The translations under genes were made by a program, and so were the position numbers. Below are positions 29,038 through 40,734 of a stretch of DNA of 64,000 bases, piece by piece (position 1 is the first letter of the stretch; each line of letters starts with the position of its first letter). This DNA is from Bacteroidota bacterium (lineage in GTDB: Bacteria > Bacteroidota > Bacteroidia > AKYH767-A > 2013-40CM-41-45). The notes below the pieces were generated by a model, which did no database searches, had not been told where the DNA came from, and saw only the letters and a list, made by a program, of their open reading frames with translations. The DNA lies in the NCBI GenBank assembly GCA_016708785.1, contig JADJFC010000009.1, forward strand, positions 124,001-188,000, in the 5' to 3' direction.

Positions 29038-29597
29038 GTACAGTGGAGCAGACAAAAGTCGAACCTTTGATGGGGATATTGGAGAACGACAATTTGAAGG
29101 AATACACACAGCAAGTACCAACAGCGAAATATTGAATTGGCCCTTTTTGGAATTCTTGCTTTGCTTAACTGCATCAAGCAAGGATGCCAAATTGTTATCC
29201 TAATTCCAAATGACCAAATTTTGAAAGCAACACTTTTTTCCCACCTATCCATTCTGAGAATCACCAGCCACAAATGGATTGGACATTTCTGGAAACATAT
29301 AAAAGTGCGGAAGGAGGAGAATACAGGAAGTGATGAGTTTTGCAGAGGTCAATTAGCGATTAGAATTGAAAGTGGATTAAATTTTTTCATTTTAAGTTAA
29401 AAAATCTTTTGTTCTTACTAATTTGCACGATTCAAACCCGCTCGAGACCTCAATCTCAATTTATTAGAAGCTATTAAGCTCATTGCAAGAATGAGGCTCT
29501 TTATTTGCATTAAGAACTTAGGAGACGGGGGTTTGAGATTGATTCGCTCGCGCTAAGAAGGTTTGGAGAGATCGCGAAGAGTGGCCTTGCGGAAGTA
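29038..29597 (+). repeat. Dispersed repeat R, copy A' (damaged by small indels)
   Basis: Follows R-A (14189-14847) along its whole length, including the recombinase relic ('ILRITSHKWIGHFWKHIKV' in one frame, about 29255-29310), but with many one- to few-base deletions. It is the left border of the second copy of the A-B block. Confidence 0.8.
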
Positions 29598-29807
29598 GGG
29601 CGTACTGCAATAATATTATAATTCCAACCTCTTATTGATTGTGAAATCTAAAGACGGACAAGATGGTTCTAAATGGAAAATAAGTACGCTCATTCTGTTG
29701 ATAAATTATTCTTTCTTGATATATAATTCAAAATTCTTCAATGAAATTTTCTAGTTGAAAATTAAACCAATTAGTACCTCAATAAGATTTTTATCAAAAC
29801 TAAAAAC

Positions 29808-31193
29808 ATGAAACAGAGTATCACTACTTTTATTGATTCTCAAAATTACGTTTGCTGGTGTATCGGTGATCGAGAATGTATGTTGATTGTATGGTTGATA
29901 TTATTAATGAGCAGAACAATGGCAATTCAGGCCAGGCTCAAATTAATAATACCCACCACAATTGTGCATGTCTTACGTCGCCTTGCCGTTTGGATCAAGG
30001 GTGATGGGCAATGCTACACTAGAAAATGTATTATCTGACATGGTCGTTGTTTTCCACAATGCAGGAATTAAAGTCGCGCTGGTAGGTGCATCAACCTTTT
30101 TAATGACAACTCCACTTGGACTGATCCACGTAAATATCCGAGGGTATTTCAGTACGGATGAAACTAATGTGCTCCAAAAGTATCACCAATGTTAACCTGA
30201 GGCAGTTTCAGTGTAAAAGCTACAGCTGAAATTGCAAACTCAACTTCATACATTTGTTGATTACAATTCAACCCATGCAGGAAAATAGATGTCTAAGTCT
30301 TGAATATGAATATTGGAATCTTCCCGGATAAGCCTACAAATCCTACGACGCGATCGAGCAGCAGAATATCAAAATCATAAAATATTCTGTACAGTAGCAG
30401 ATCATAAAGATAACAGTACATATCCATTACTGAAGATTATCTTGCTTCAGAATGCTCTCCTAACCGCATCAGGTCCGTGTCATAACAGAACTACCTTGTA
30501 TCGAAGGAACTGACTGGTTGAGTGACACAGAATTTTGATCACTTATAATGCACTAACACAGCTAATTTATTTACAAGAAGCAAGAGATCAACATATTAGG
30601 GTCGGACCACTAAATCCAATACGGAAATATAATAATTTTTCAGAAACAAAATGCAACAATTGGCCTGTCTTATCCATGGTTCGTAAATGCCCAACCAGGA
30701 AAATGCATGGGGCGGTTTTTGGGAGGCTTAATGGGCAGTCCTTCCAACGGCTGGGAAAGTTGATGATGTGTATTTTAATGATTATGTAGCAGCGATTGGA
30801 TCTACAGCCTGTCCGTTGTGGATGTACATTTTCAAATGGCAACAATTTGGATCTTAAATATCATGTGGTTTACGTATACATTATTGGCTGATCGCAACAT
30901 ACCACTCTGGCTTTGGCGGAAAGGTAGGACAAAAGCCCTCGATCTTTATAGAAGTCCATCCTAATCCTTCAAGACTATATAAATTTGACATATTCAATTG
31001 ATGACCTCTGGAGTAAAGCAACCTTTACAATTTATTCTGTCGATGGAAAACTATTTTCGAGACTCCGCTAAATCCGGAAACTTGATCCTTAAAAATCGAA
31101 CGGAAAACACCTTATAAGCCCGGAATTTATTTCTGCAAACTAATTGTTGTTAATAATTTATTGATGAGCATCCAGACCCTACTCCTTGAATAA
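29808..31193 (+). pseudogene. Second copy of a1, destroyed by small indels
   Basis: Aligns along its entire length with 15083-16591, but with an indel about every 15-20 bases, mostly single-base deletions. No long frame survives. Only fragments such as 'GVMGNATLENVLSDMV' and 'ATFTIYSVDG' can be read, in different frames. Substitutions are few. Either a decayed duplicate or an uncorrected long-read consensus. Confidence 0.8.
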
Positions 31194-32489
31194 TCTGAGG
31201 ATATATATTTCTGATTATCTTGGTGGATTACCTCATTAGGTACTCAGGGCAGACAACTTTTGAAAGCTGTATTCATACCATTGGAAACAAATCGGTGCAG
31301 AATACAGCTTTCCTCCAGGGTTATCCTCAGCACAAAATTGATGACTGCGGTCATGCGATGGTTATATTCAGTTTATCCGAATTGATGATTCAGGTGATAC
31401 CATAAGGACCTTTAACATTCCTAATTTGGGAAAATGAACAGGGACCTGTATCAACTCTGTTTCCAATGACCAACATTTGGCTTGCTGCTAATAATACCAA
31501 CGGCATCACAAATCAAGTCGCATTAATTAATTCAGATACACTTGGAAATATTTTGTCTTATGTCTTAAGCGATCCATTGCATGATTACAGTGCGAATGCT
31601 ATGATAAAGATTGATTCAAATTATCTTATCACAGGAATGAGATCGTTCCACACCGACAGACATTTCCCGTGCCTAAGGCAAATTCTTAACTGGCTCAATT
31701 CATACGGCACTTAGAAAATTCTTGCAACGACTCCGTTTGCAAAATGTATATATTACAGGGCCAATGTTTGATCAGACAGAAAGTTCATTTATTTTTAAAC
31801 AGACACTGCGGGAAATTTGTTTGGTCCAATGAAATCATCTTATCAGATACCAAACAGGAATTGCGGAGATGCCATCTCAAAATTATGTTTACGGCTATAC
31901 TATCGACTCACTTCAACATAACCACTCAATCCGGCTGGACCTGAATCCTTAGATCCATGTGGACTTCGATGGCTGATCGGAAGAAATGAAACTGTCAGAT
32001 GGAAGAAATTGGTGAATTGCCCTGTCACTCTGTCAGTTCTTCTGGGAAGCCAGGTGGGAGACATTTTACTCTGTAAATAGGACTCCACTGGGTTTTTTTA
32101 TGAAGATCACTGATTTAATAACGAACCTTTTCATCCTCATTAATCCAAACACAAGATCTTGGGTTTCTAATTGTAACTACTTCTTATAACAACTTAAATC
32201 ACTCCCAGTGCCTGGTATTTAAAACAGATTCTTTAGGTGAGATAATTACAACAATTTCTTCTTCTAAGAAATCACCTTTGAAATTTATCCAACCATCTAA
32301 TAATTCATTTTGATAATGACTCAAGATATATTAAAGATTGAAATTATTAATCTTCTTGAAAAATACTTAAACAATTCAAAGAATCTTGCGATTATATAAC
32401 TGGATAAGGAAAATGGAATTTATATTTTCAAAGTGTATTTGGAATTCAATAAGGGACAGATATGGAAAACTTGATTAAAGAGGGATTAA
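31186..32489 (+). pseudogene. Second copy of a2, destroyed by small indels
   Basis: Aligns with 16584-17981. Readable islands include 'NNTNGITNQVALINSDTLG' (about 31490-31550). Frames change every few dozen bases. A few substitutions relative to copy 1 (for example TGT to TGC at about 31579) show that it is not merely the same read, or that the two copies differ slightly. Confidence 0.8.
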
Positions 32490-32692
32490 ATTTACCCACC
32501 CGACCACGAAAGAGAGGAACAAGTCGAAGCCTCAGAATCACTCAAAAAAAGAGGGAGGTCTACTCAAACAAATTGCTTAGTGAACTTTTTTTTATTTTTT
32601 ATCTGCGATTTCTATGCGAAAGTCAAAGTCTTTTTAATATTTTCTTATTATATTGTCGCATACTTTACATGCTTTGCAAATCTTGCATCAAA

Positions 32693-33042
32693 ATGTTCGA
32701 TTCAGAAAGTTCCTTGTCTACAAGAGTAAAAGATTTCAACCTTGAAATAAAAAAGTATTCTAACAAAAGAAAAGTTAAAAACACCAATTCCGAAACCAGC
32801 CGCTATAAGAGAGTCATGCTCAATATAGCTGAAGGCGCAAGTCAAGTTTCAGCAATGCCGAAAAAGGAATTTTTATGTCATTGCAAGAGGAAGTGTGATC
32901 GAATGTGTCGCCATCCTCGAACTTCTATTTCGAAAAAGTCATCAGTGTAGAGACGTACATCAACTTCTATTCCTAGAAAGAAGAAAGAATTTCGGAAGAT
33001 GTTCTATTCAATGATGTACCTGTTGGTTAAAAACAGTGTGTG
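32693..33042 (+). pseudogene. Second copy of the four-helix bundle gene, frameshifted
   Basis: Corresponds to 18201-18562. 'MLNIAEGAS' is still legible (about 32817), but the segments before and after it are in other frames. Both copies in the window are broken, and the breaks are not all the same. Confidence 0.7.
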
Positions 33043-33133
33043 AGTTTGGAAAATTCAGTTTGAGGCAGTAAGATCGAAAGTTCTTTTCAAGACCAAGTTT
33101 CACACTCACACTACACACCCACAACTGTATTTA

Positions 33134-33437
33134 GTACAGTGGAGCAGACCCAGGTCGAACCTTTTGATAGAGGATATTGCGAAATTGGCCAAATTTGAAG
33201 ATTATTATTACATCAAGCTTCATATTGCGAAACCCTGAATTGGCCCTTGCTGGAATTCTTGCTTTGATACAACTAAATCCAAGATCCAAAATTGTGTTCT
33301 CATTTTTATAATTATAGTGGAGCCAACGCAAGAATGAAGCTTTTGTTTTTCAATAGAACCCGTTAGGACGTGAGATTGATTCGCTCTGGATTCGCAAAGA
33401 GGTTTTGGGTGTATCGCTAAACATAGTCTGCGGAAAA
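33134..33437 (+). repeat. Dispersed repeat R, copy B' (damaged)
   Basis: Matches R-B (18659-18992), with the same internal deletion of the recombinase relic and with scattered short indels. Confidence 0.8.
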
Positions 33438-33506
33438 TGAGATCATTTGATATTTTGATTTGTATTGAAATTTATTTCGTACTTGCATAAACTAAAATTC
33501 ACTGTC

Positions 33507-35033
33507 ATGAAAACTCTTATTTCAATTTATTAGTCTGACAGGTATTTGTACAAAAACATATTCGCAATGTTCCTGCTACCGTAGCAACTAACGAAGCCAA
33601 GCAAGAGGTAGTATGTAGATTGCTTTTGACTGCATAATTGCAGATATTACGAGAATGGAAATCCTCTTGGTCTTGAAAACGAATTATTTAATTATTGCAG
33701 TCGGTGCATTCAATACATTGCACTTTTCAGACGGATCGGAGGAGGCTCTTGTCTTCCTGGTGGAGTGTAATGGAGATCCTGTCTGAGGCTTACTTCTTTC
33801 ACAATTGATCCTAGATCTGAAAGCAAGAATACCAGGATGACAGTAAGTAGGGGTCTTCAAAAACTGGTTTTATGGCAATTTCCCGCCTTCCAGTTAGATA
33901 TTTTGATGAAAAAAAATGGAAACCAATTGTTTTCTTAACGATGCTTTGTCAAGGATTATGAATCCTCCAGACGAAATGAATGAACTAACTTTTATTGCTC
34001 AGAATTAACCAAATTTCTTTTGTAGGACGATAGTGTATAATTAACAGATTACAATGGAAGTCATGCTGGTAAAATTGATGTTTTTTCTGTTGAATATGAA
34101 TACTGGGATCAATCCGCTTCGTCTAATTCTCAATATCATTATCTTTCATAATTCAAGCTCTAAAAATCCATTTCTTGTAAATCTCAGTATCATGAGACTA
34201 TTGAGACAGAACTAAAATTAAAAACTTGCAGTCGACAGGTTGCCAGGGTGTCCGTCAGCGTAAGTCAAGCCCAAGCAATCGATAAATACCTTGACAGAAT
34301 TTTATTGGTTGACTATCGACATGTCCTTACGATTTATTTACTGGGACATCTGCAGGAAGCACTCACTGTGCCGGATTGTATTATTAGGATAAACATACTG
34401 GCAAACAAAGTCACGTTTGGCCTCTATTTTCTGCTGAATATCCTACCTCTCTTGGAGGATCAGTTGGCAAACTTGCGAAACCTCACGGCATATCTACAGG
34501 ATGTAATGCAAATGATGTATGCAACGACTATCTAGGTTATTATGTTGGCGATGTTCCGGGCACAGGGTATAATCAATGTACAATGTTGAAAATGATTATT
34601 ACGAGTCAATTACTTCAAATACTTTTTGCACTGCATGCGGATGTACGGATTGGAAGAAAATAATATTCGGGACTTCTAACCCGTTTCATAATTTGGTTGA
34701 TGGTTTATGTGGTTTACATATACGCTCATGAAGGATCATTCTGTTGCGCGGATTCGACAGCTAACAGATTCTGCAAGCCAAGAATAATATTTTAAAATGA
34801 AATTCCTGAACTTATATTTAATTCAACGACAAATGAATTATCATGCCAAGAAATTTATTAAATAATCAGATTTATATTGAACTATACAGTGTCCAGGCAA
34901 ATTGATTTCTGAGTAAATTACAAAGGAATCAAAAAGTCTATCTTAGCGATTTAATCACTGGTGTTTATATTTTAAGATCACACTTCAGTGATAAGCCCGA
35001 AGAAAAATAATCAAAATTGCAGTTGCTAGATAA
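33507..35033 (+). pseudogene. Second copy of b1, many small indels
   Basis: Aligns with 19064-20647 from the ATG ('MKTLIS') to the stop. The indel density falls toward the 3' half. A stretch around 34248-34535 is open for 95 codons and reads 'IDKYLDRILLVDYRHVL' before shifting frame. Not functional as given. Confidence 0.8.
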
Positions 35034-35043
35034 AAAAAGAAGC

Positions 35044-36445
35044 ATGAACAAATATATTCTTGCTTACATAATTTTTGCAAGTTGCTGGGTTAGTAAGGTT
35101 ATTGCGTCTGATTAAATAGTGCCTTATTCACTTTGCATTACGTTATAACAGCTCTCTTAAGATTATTCCAATTAGCAGACAGTAATTTTTTAATCCTTAG
35201 TCGACACAAGATATTGGTAGTAATCCCAGCAATGGAGGACTTACTTGGTGTCACCAGAACGGTGATACCATCAAGACGAAATTATTAACTCTCAATTGCG
35301 GAAGTGCGTCGCCATTAGATATCATTTCACCTTTGATGGTTCTCTTTTATTTCCGGTACAACTGATGATCCGTTAGATAACACCTTTTCACACTTCATCT
35401 CGATTCGACTGGTTCATTGATTAGCTTTAAGTTGCATCCTTCGATCGATGCAGTTTGGCTTTCTAATAGTATTCAATTGGATTCAGGAAATGTATTGCTC
35501 TCAGCAACGTTAGTGAATGTTCCTGAATCAGTGATATATTATAAAGTTAATCCTGATGGAGACCTCTCTTTTTATTACATAGTTGTACATTTCTGGACTT
35601 CTCGGAATTACTTGTAGTCGATTATTGAATGATAGCACATATTTTTGGTGCGATATGATTAACTCCAATTTCGCTCTATACAAATCTCAATGGCGACCTC
35701 CAATAAACACATTTCCTTTTACAACTTCCGGAAAGAATCATATAAGTTCAATTGCCATCACAGGTTCGCAATATTTGGTTATCGCAGGAACTTCTACTGA
35801 TACTCTTGATAGTAATCACCAATCGGTTTGGGGTATGAAGACAGATTTATTAGGAATGATATTATGGCAAAATAGATTTCAATCTACGAATCCCTACTGG
35901 AATTCATCGGCAATTTCTGCAATCGGAGCAAATTATTTTGCAATCAATACTTTTATAACACTGCAACTACAAACGGAGATCATCCGCCTGTTTTAATTAT
36001 CGATTCGAACGGAGACTCTATTCTCAACGAGTAATATATTAGGCAATTATTGCGAAATTTCTTCAGGTAATAATAATTCAATCATTGGAGATATGAATGG
36101 TAATACTTTTAACAACTACAATCGATTCCGGTTGCTCAAATATTTATCAAAATATTGCATTTGAGAAATTTGATTTTTCGACTCTTATAAATTCGATCGA
36201 TGATTTAAAATAATAAAAACACTTTAGAGGTTTTTCCTAACCCTACTAACAATCATTTAAAACATAATTGATGTTGATAACGAGTTAGTAACATTAGTCT
36301 TTATGATATTTCCAGAGTAGATTTCTTTTGTAAAACCAAAGAAGATTTGGATACAACTAATATTCATGATGGAATTTATATGTTGGTTTTGGTTGACAAA
36401 AATCTTATTCCGCTTAAAAAAATAAGATTAGTTGTTTTGCATTAA
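35044..36445 (+). pseudogene. Second copy of b2, several indels
   Basis: Aligns with 20657-22075. The segment 35417-35996 is nearly identical to copy 1, with only a handful of changes, while both ends are more damaged. At least a dozen frame changes occur over the gene. The sharp drop in error density in the middle argues for uneven read coverage and against uniform genetic decay. Confidence 0.8.
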
Positions 36446-36810
36446 AACAATCAGGATCAGAGATACAGAACCAAAGATACCCGCTCGGCGATTTCTTTAG
36501 CGTCAATACTCCGCACTTTACATACTCCAGCTGCGAAGATTTTTTTCAATCCTTTGCTTTTAGCACTGTGCGATTTTAATCACGCGGTATGTGATTGTGT
36601 TTCAATAAGTACACGGTTATGTTAATCATTTGACTCACTTGCACTGTTTCTGTTTCATTGCTTCGTGTAAAATGAGAAACAGTTTGAGAAACAAGTGACT
36701 GAACATGGCGCGGCATCTTACTCGCACTGTTGCTGTTTCTGCTTTTGAAAAGGTCTGAGATCAGAACAGAACGAGTGAACAGTAAAATACTGTTCACTCA
36801 CACTGTTCAT

Positions 36811-37436
36811 GTACAGTGGAGCAGACAAGGTCGAACCTTTTGATGGGGATTTGGCGAAATTGGATCAAATTTGATGGATATTATAGCAAGTACCAAATTG
36901 CGAAGTATTGAATTGGCTCTTTTGGGAATTCTTGCTGACTTAAAGCATTCAGCAAGCATGCCAAATTGTTATCTTCAATACGAATGACCAAATTGCTGGG
37001 GAGCTGACAAATCTGACCACGCAAACTGCCCGCCAGAGTTTTGAGACCAAACTCTACCAACAGGGATTCCAGTTTATATCCATTCTTAGAATCACCGGTC
37101 ACAAATCGGAGTGGACATTTCTGAAATATATAAAAGTGTCGAAGGTGGAGCATACAGGAAGTTGATGGAGTTTTGCAAGAGGTCGAATAGCAATTAGAAA
37201 TGAAAGTGAGATTAAATTTTTCATTTAAGTTAAAGAGAACCTTTTTGCTCTTATCAATTTGTACAGCGATTCAAACCCGCTCAGGAACTCCAATTTCAAT
37301 TCATTGAAGCCTTAGCCTCCCTCATGAATGAGGCTTAATGCTTTCTATGGAGACGTTAGGACGCGGGATTGATTCGCTCAGGATTCGCTAAGAGGGATTT
37401 GGGTGTTTCGCTAAGACTTGGTGTCTGCGGAAAAAC
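36811..37436 (+). repeat. Dispersed repeat R, copy C' (full length)
   Basis: Like R-A, it contains start, recombinase relic, terminator-like block and end (GACGCGGGATTGATTCGCTCA... GTCTGCGGAAAAA). Unlike R-C at 22462, it continues past the point where R-C stops. The right end of the duplicated block therefore lies inside this element, at about 37000. It precedes the broken propeller gene at 37595. A set of palindromes like those at 22262 lies directly upstream (about 36620-36800). Confidence 0.8.
37013..37190 (+). pseudogene. Best-preserved relic of tyrosine recombinase C-terminus (in R-C')
   Basis: From 37013 one frame reads 'LTTQTARQSFETKLYQQGF', then 'ILRITGHKSEWTFLKYIKV'. These match the box II pattern of XerC/D-type integrases: the catalytic Arg (in 'TARQSF'), the second His (in 'TGHK') and the Tyr nucleophile (in 'KYIKV') are present, while the first His of HxxR is Gln. 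A frameshift at about 37150 separates this from the usual tail 'RKLMEFCKRS'. The N-terminal two thirds of a recombinase are absent or unrecognisable upstream. Confidence 0.7.
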
Positions 37437-37594
37437 AATATCAACTTTTAAGAGCCAGGAAGGTTTTCTCAATGTTTCAGTCCTGATCGCATTTTTTTTG
37501 GATTATTGTTAAAGTTGCAAATCAATATTTTAATTCGAAATAATTATCTACATTTCGAAATCAATTTTCACTCTTTCAATTAACCTAACTATTT

Positions 37595-38989
37595 ATGAGA
37601 AACGTGCTTTTTGCTTTTGCACTTTTTATTTCTTCTTTATCCTCTACATTTTCTCAAATTACATTTGAAAGAAATTATGACACACTAGGTTTTTACTATG
37701 CGAATTGCGTGAGACAAACACTCGATGGGGGCTATGTCTTTTGTGGAAGTAGTTATAATTCTTCCAGCGCGCAAGATGCCGAAATCGTGAAGACCGATGA
37801 ATACGGCAATGTAATGTGGGCTAAAAAATATGGCGGACCAAACACAGATGGTGCAATTGATTGGTTACTGACGATTCTAATTATTTTGTTTTTGGATTAA
37901 AGGATTTGTCAATGTTTCTCAATCCGATATTTGGATCCTAAAATTAGACGCAAACGGTGATACTATTTTCACTAAAATCATAGAATTAGTTCAGGGACAA
38001 ATTTTATAAGAGGAAGCACAAAACTTTTGATGGAGGAGTTTAACTGCTATACTGATACCAGAGGGCAAGGCTTCAATGATGTAAGCTTGATCAAACTTTA
38101 CTTCTTCAGGTGATACATCTTGGATAAAAACATATGGTGGATTGGATAATGATAATGGATATTCTGTGTCTCAGAATTCGGATTCAGGATTTATTATTTC
38201 AGGACGGACAGGAAGTTTTAATGTACAAATGGAAGACATGTATATTATTCGAACCAATGTTACTGGCGATACATTATGGACAAGAACATTTGGATTTTCA
38301 AACGTTGATTCGCAGCTCTGCAAAACAAACACCCGATGGTGGTTTTGTTTTAGCAGGTACTAGTTGGGACACTACGGTTGGAAATTATGATATTTATTAA
38401 AATTGACCCGTTAGGCACATTGATCTGGGATAAACGATTACCAAGGGGATTGGTGAGAGTTTTGCAAGTGGACTTGAATATTATCAGATGGGAAAATAAT
38501 TATTTCGGGAACTATTTTAGGTGCAGGTAACATGTATGATTCATACTTAATGGTAACTGATTCTTTTGGCGATACATTATGGGACAAGAACATTTGGACT
38601 CCCAAATCACAGTGAACAAACCTACTCACTTTCTTTAACTTCCGGCGGGTTTATTTTAGCAAGGATCTTCTGATGATATAGTCGGAGTGGCTTTTCTATT
38701 AAAGACAGATAGTATAATCAACAATCAATTTAGTAAAAACATTTCTGCAACCAACATTTATTGTTTACCTAATCCGACATCAAAATAATTCAGATAAAAA
38801 ATATTTCTGAACTGGATTATCACCATTTAAAATTATAAGATATTTAATCTTTTTGGAAGAAGTTCCTTCGGTAATCTTCAATCTCAACAAGTGAAATTGA
38901 TTTAACTGGATTAATCCACAACTTTATTTAGTAAAATATTTCCAGAAAAATCAACATTGCAAACTATAAAAATTATTTTAACACAGTAA
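37595..38989 (+). pseudogene. T9SS-secreted propeller-like protein, broken by frameshifts
   Basis: Starts with a signal peptide ('MRNVLFAFALFISSLSSTFS') and continues with repeats such as 'TLDGGYVFCGSS', 'VKTDEYGNVMWAKKYGG' and 'TPDGGFVLAGTSWD', typical of Bacteroidota delta-60/propeller proteins. A T9SS type A domain can be pieced together near the end ('NIYCLPNPTS', 38755-38790). At least six frame changes occur. Intact, it would be about 460 residues, close to a2 and b2. It stands alone after R-C', without a barrel-type partner. Confidence 0.75.
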
Positions 38990-39157
38990 TTAAAATTCCT
39001 TCACGACGGATTGTTGGAAATTTCAGACTAATTACTTCCCCCCACGTTTTCATTTAAATTGTATTATCTCGTCTAGAAATAGCTTTACACAAAAGCAATC
39101 AGAATGACAAAATAGCATTAAAAACAGAAACGGCGATCTCGACCAGTCGCACACCTT

Positions 39158-39523
39158 ATGCGAAGGCAAGAGCCTGAGATGATCAAAATTATTGATGAAG
39201 TTAAGAGTGGCATGATTAGTATTCGTGCGGCTTGCTTCAAATACGGATTATGCAGAAATACATTAAAACTTTGGATGGTTAAAGCTTCTGTCCGTACATT
39301 AGAATCTAAAATGTCAAAAAAGCAGAATAAAATTTCAGATGAAGATATGGATTCTAAGGCTATGGAGCGGAAGATACATGAGTTGACAAGAGCTCTTGAG
39401 CACGCCCAACTTAAGATAAGTAGTTTGGAAACATTAATAAAGGTTAGCGAGGAAGATCTTCAAATCAAGATCAGAAAAAAGCGTGGTACCAAGCAGTCAA
39501 AGAATGAGGCAAACCTTTCCTAA
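39158..39523 (+). CDS. IS3-family transposase OrfA
   Basis: 121 residues. An N-terminal helix-turn-helix region ('IDEVKSGMISIRAACFKYG' and 'NTLKLWM', about 10-45) is followed by a leucine-zipper-like coiled coil (about 60-105), the usual OrfA layout. The end ('KIRKKRGTKQSKNEANLS') is where programmed frameshifting to OrfB is expected in this family. It binds the terminal repeats in related elements. Confidence 0.8.
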   Translation: MRRQEPEMIKIIDEVKSGMISIRAACFKYGLCRNTLKLWMVKASVRTLESKMSKKQNKISDEDMDSKAMERKIHELTRALEHAQLKISSLETLIKVSEEDLQIKIRKKRGTKQSKNEANLS

Positions 39524-40319
39524 TGTGAGCCAGGAAGGCTTTGTGTACTGTTTGGTGCAACACGGCAGGCTTATTAGCAAGCCCAAATACATGAGCGCAA
39601 AACAAGCATTAAAATGGGTCGATATCAATTATTTGATATTCTCCGATTTCATGGATTATTAATACGCAGAAGAAAGCGAATGGTGAAAACAACAGACTCT
39701 CATCATTGGCTGAAGAAGTATCCAAATTTGACGAAAGAGATAAACATCACCGGAGCTGAACAGCTTTGGGTAAGTGATATTACGTATATCAGGACTTTGC
39801 AAGGATTTGCATATCTGAGCTTGATTACCGATGCCTATTCTAGAAAGATCGTAGGTTATTCACTATATCCAACATTGGAAGCAACTGGTTGTATTGAGGC
39901 TCTACAAATGGCTATTTCCGAATCGATTGTATTCTACGGAACATAGTCTCATTCATCATTCTGATCGAGGAATACAATATTGCTCAGCTATGTACATCGA
40001 ATTATTAATGAAAGATGAAATTAAAATTAGCATGACTCAAAGCGGAAGTCCGTATGAAAATGCAATGGCAGAGAGAGTAAATGGGATTATTAAAAATGAA
40101 TTTTACACAAAAAGTTTATTCCAAAATTACAAGGAAGCTAAAAAGCATATTGACAAAGCTGTTGCAAAATACAACTCCATTAGACCTCACTCAAGCATAG
40201 ATTACCTAACTCCGGAAAATGCACATTTAAGTAATGGAATACTTAAAAAGCGTTGGAAAAAATATGCATATAAGAAAAAAGAAAGTGAGTTTTCCAAGGC
40301 ATCTGCCGAATGTATATAA
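39524..40319 (+). pseudogene. IS3-family transposase OrfB (DDE integrase core), frameshifted
   Basis: The catalytic residues of the rve-type DDE core are all visible, but in two frames: the first Asp in 'WVSDITYI' (39614-39946 frame), the second Asp in 'IHHSDRGIQY' and the Glu in 'ENAMAERVNGIIKNEF' (39894-40319 frame). A one-base shift at about 39945 separates them. The N-terminal part before 39614 is also garbled. A hairpin with an 8-bp stem at 40328-40355 could terminate it. Confidence 0.8.
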
Positions 40320-40691
40320 GCAATAAAAACAGGAACCATGAGATTGATTCCTGTTATACTATCAGGTTAAGTTATTCCTTGTTGAGTTGCTCTCCAGCAG
40401 AGCTCAACTCCCTTTACTTAACATAACAAAGATCAATTAAATTATTGTAATTTAGTGCTTCAAAAGTGACAAGAAAAAACAGGACTAATTTCTAAAACTT
40501 GTAAGGTTTTTTCAGGACGAGACAGGACCTTGTATATGATATTTCCAATCGTGGTAGCATTGACATAGATTTTTCTATGGAAAGTGATTTTACTGAAAAG
40601 GAAAAAAAGAGTTTTAAATCAAATTCAATCATAACTAAAAAGAGAATTCGACAAAGCAGGATTAAATGTTTTTGATATTCGACTTTCAGAT
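40320..40691. other. Right-hand non-coding part of the IS element
   Basis: Contains two hairpins just after orfB (AACAGGAA/TTCCTGTT at 40328-40355, and one around GTTGAG/CTCAAC at 40381-40410). After these there is AT-rich sequence with no supported gene. It is unusually long for an IS3 tail, so it could include inserted or captured DNA. Confidence 0.45.
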
Positions 40692-40734
40692 AATTTAAAA
40701 TGAAACGTGGGGGGTCAATTAGTCTGAAATTTCC

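Larger units (their letters stand above)
39016..40734 (+). mobile_element. IS3-type insertion sequence with about 43-bp terminal inverted repeats
   Basis: Imperfect inverted repeats at 39016-39060 and 40692-40734 share GGAAATTTCAGACTAATT, CCCCCCACGTTT and CATTT(T)AAATT, with one- to three-base gaps. They enclose an orfA/orfB transposase pair of IS3 type and about 370 bases of non-coding DNA after orfB. No target-site duplication is obvious next to the repeats. Both transposase genes are damaged, so the copy is probably inactive as given. Confidence 0.75.

Noticed and set aside
37500..37594. A possible promoter (TACATTTC) before the propeller gene at 37595
   Set aside because: It is close to the Bacteroidota -7 motif, but no -33 TTTG lies at the right distance, so I do not claim it.
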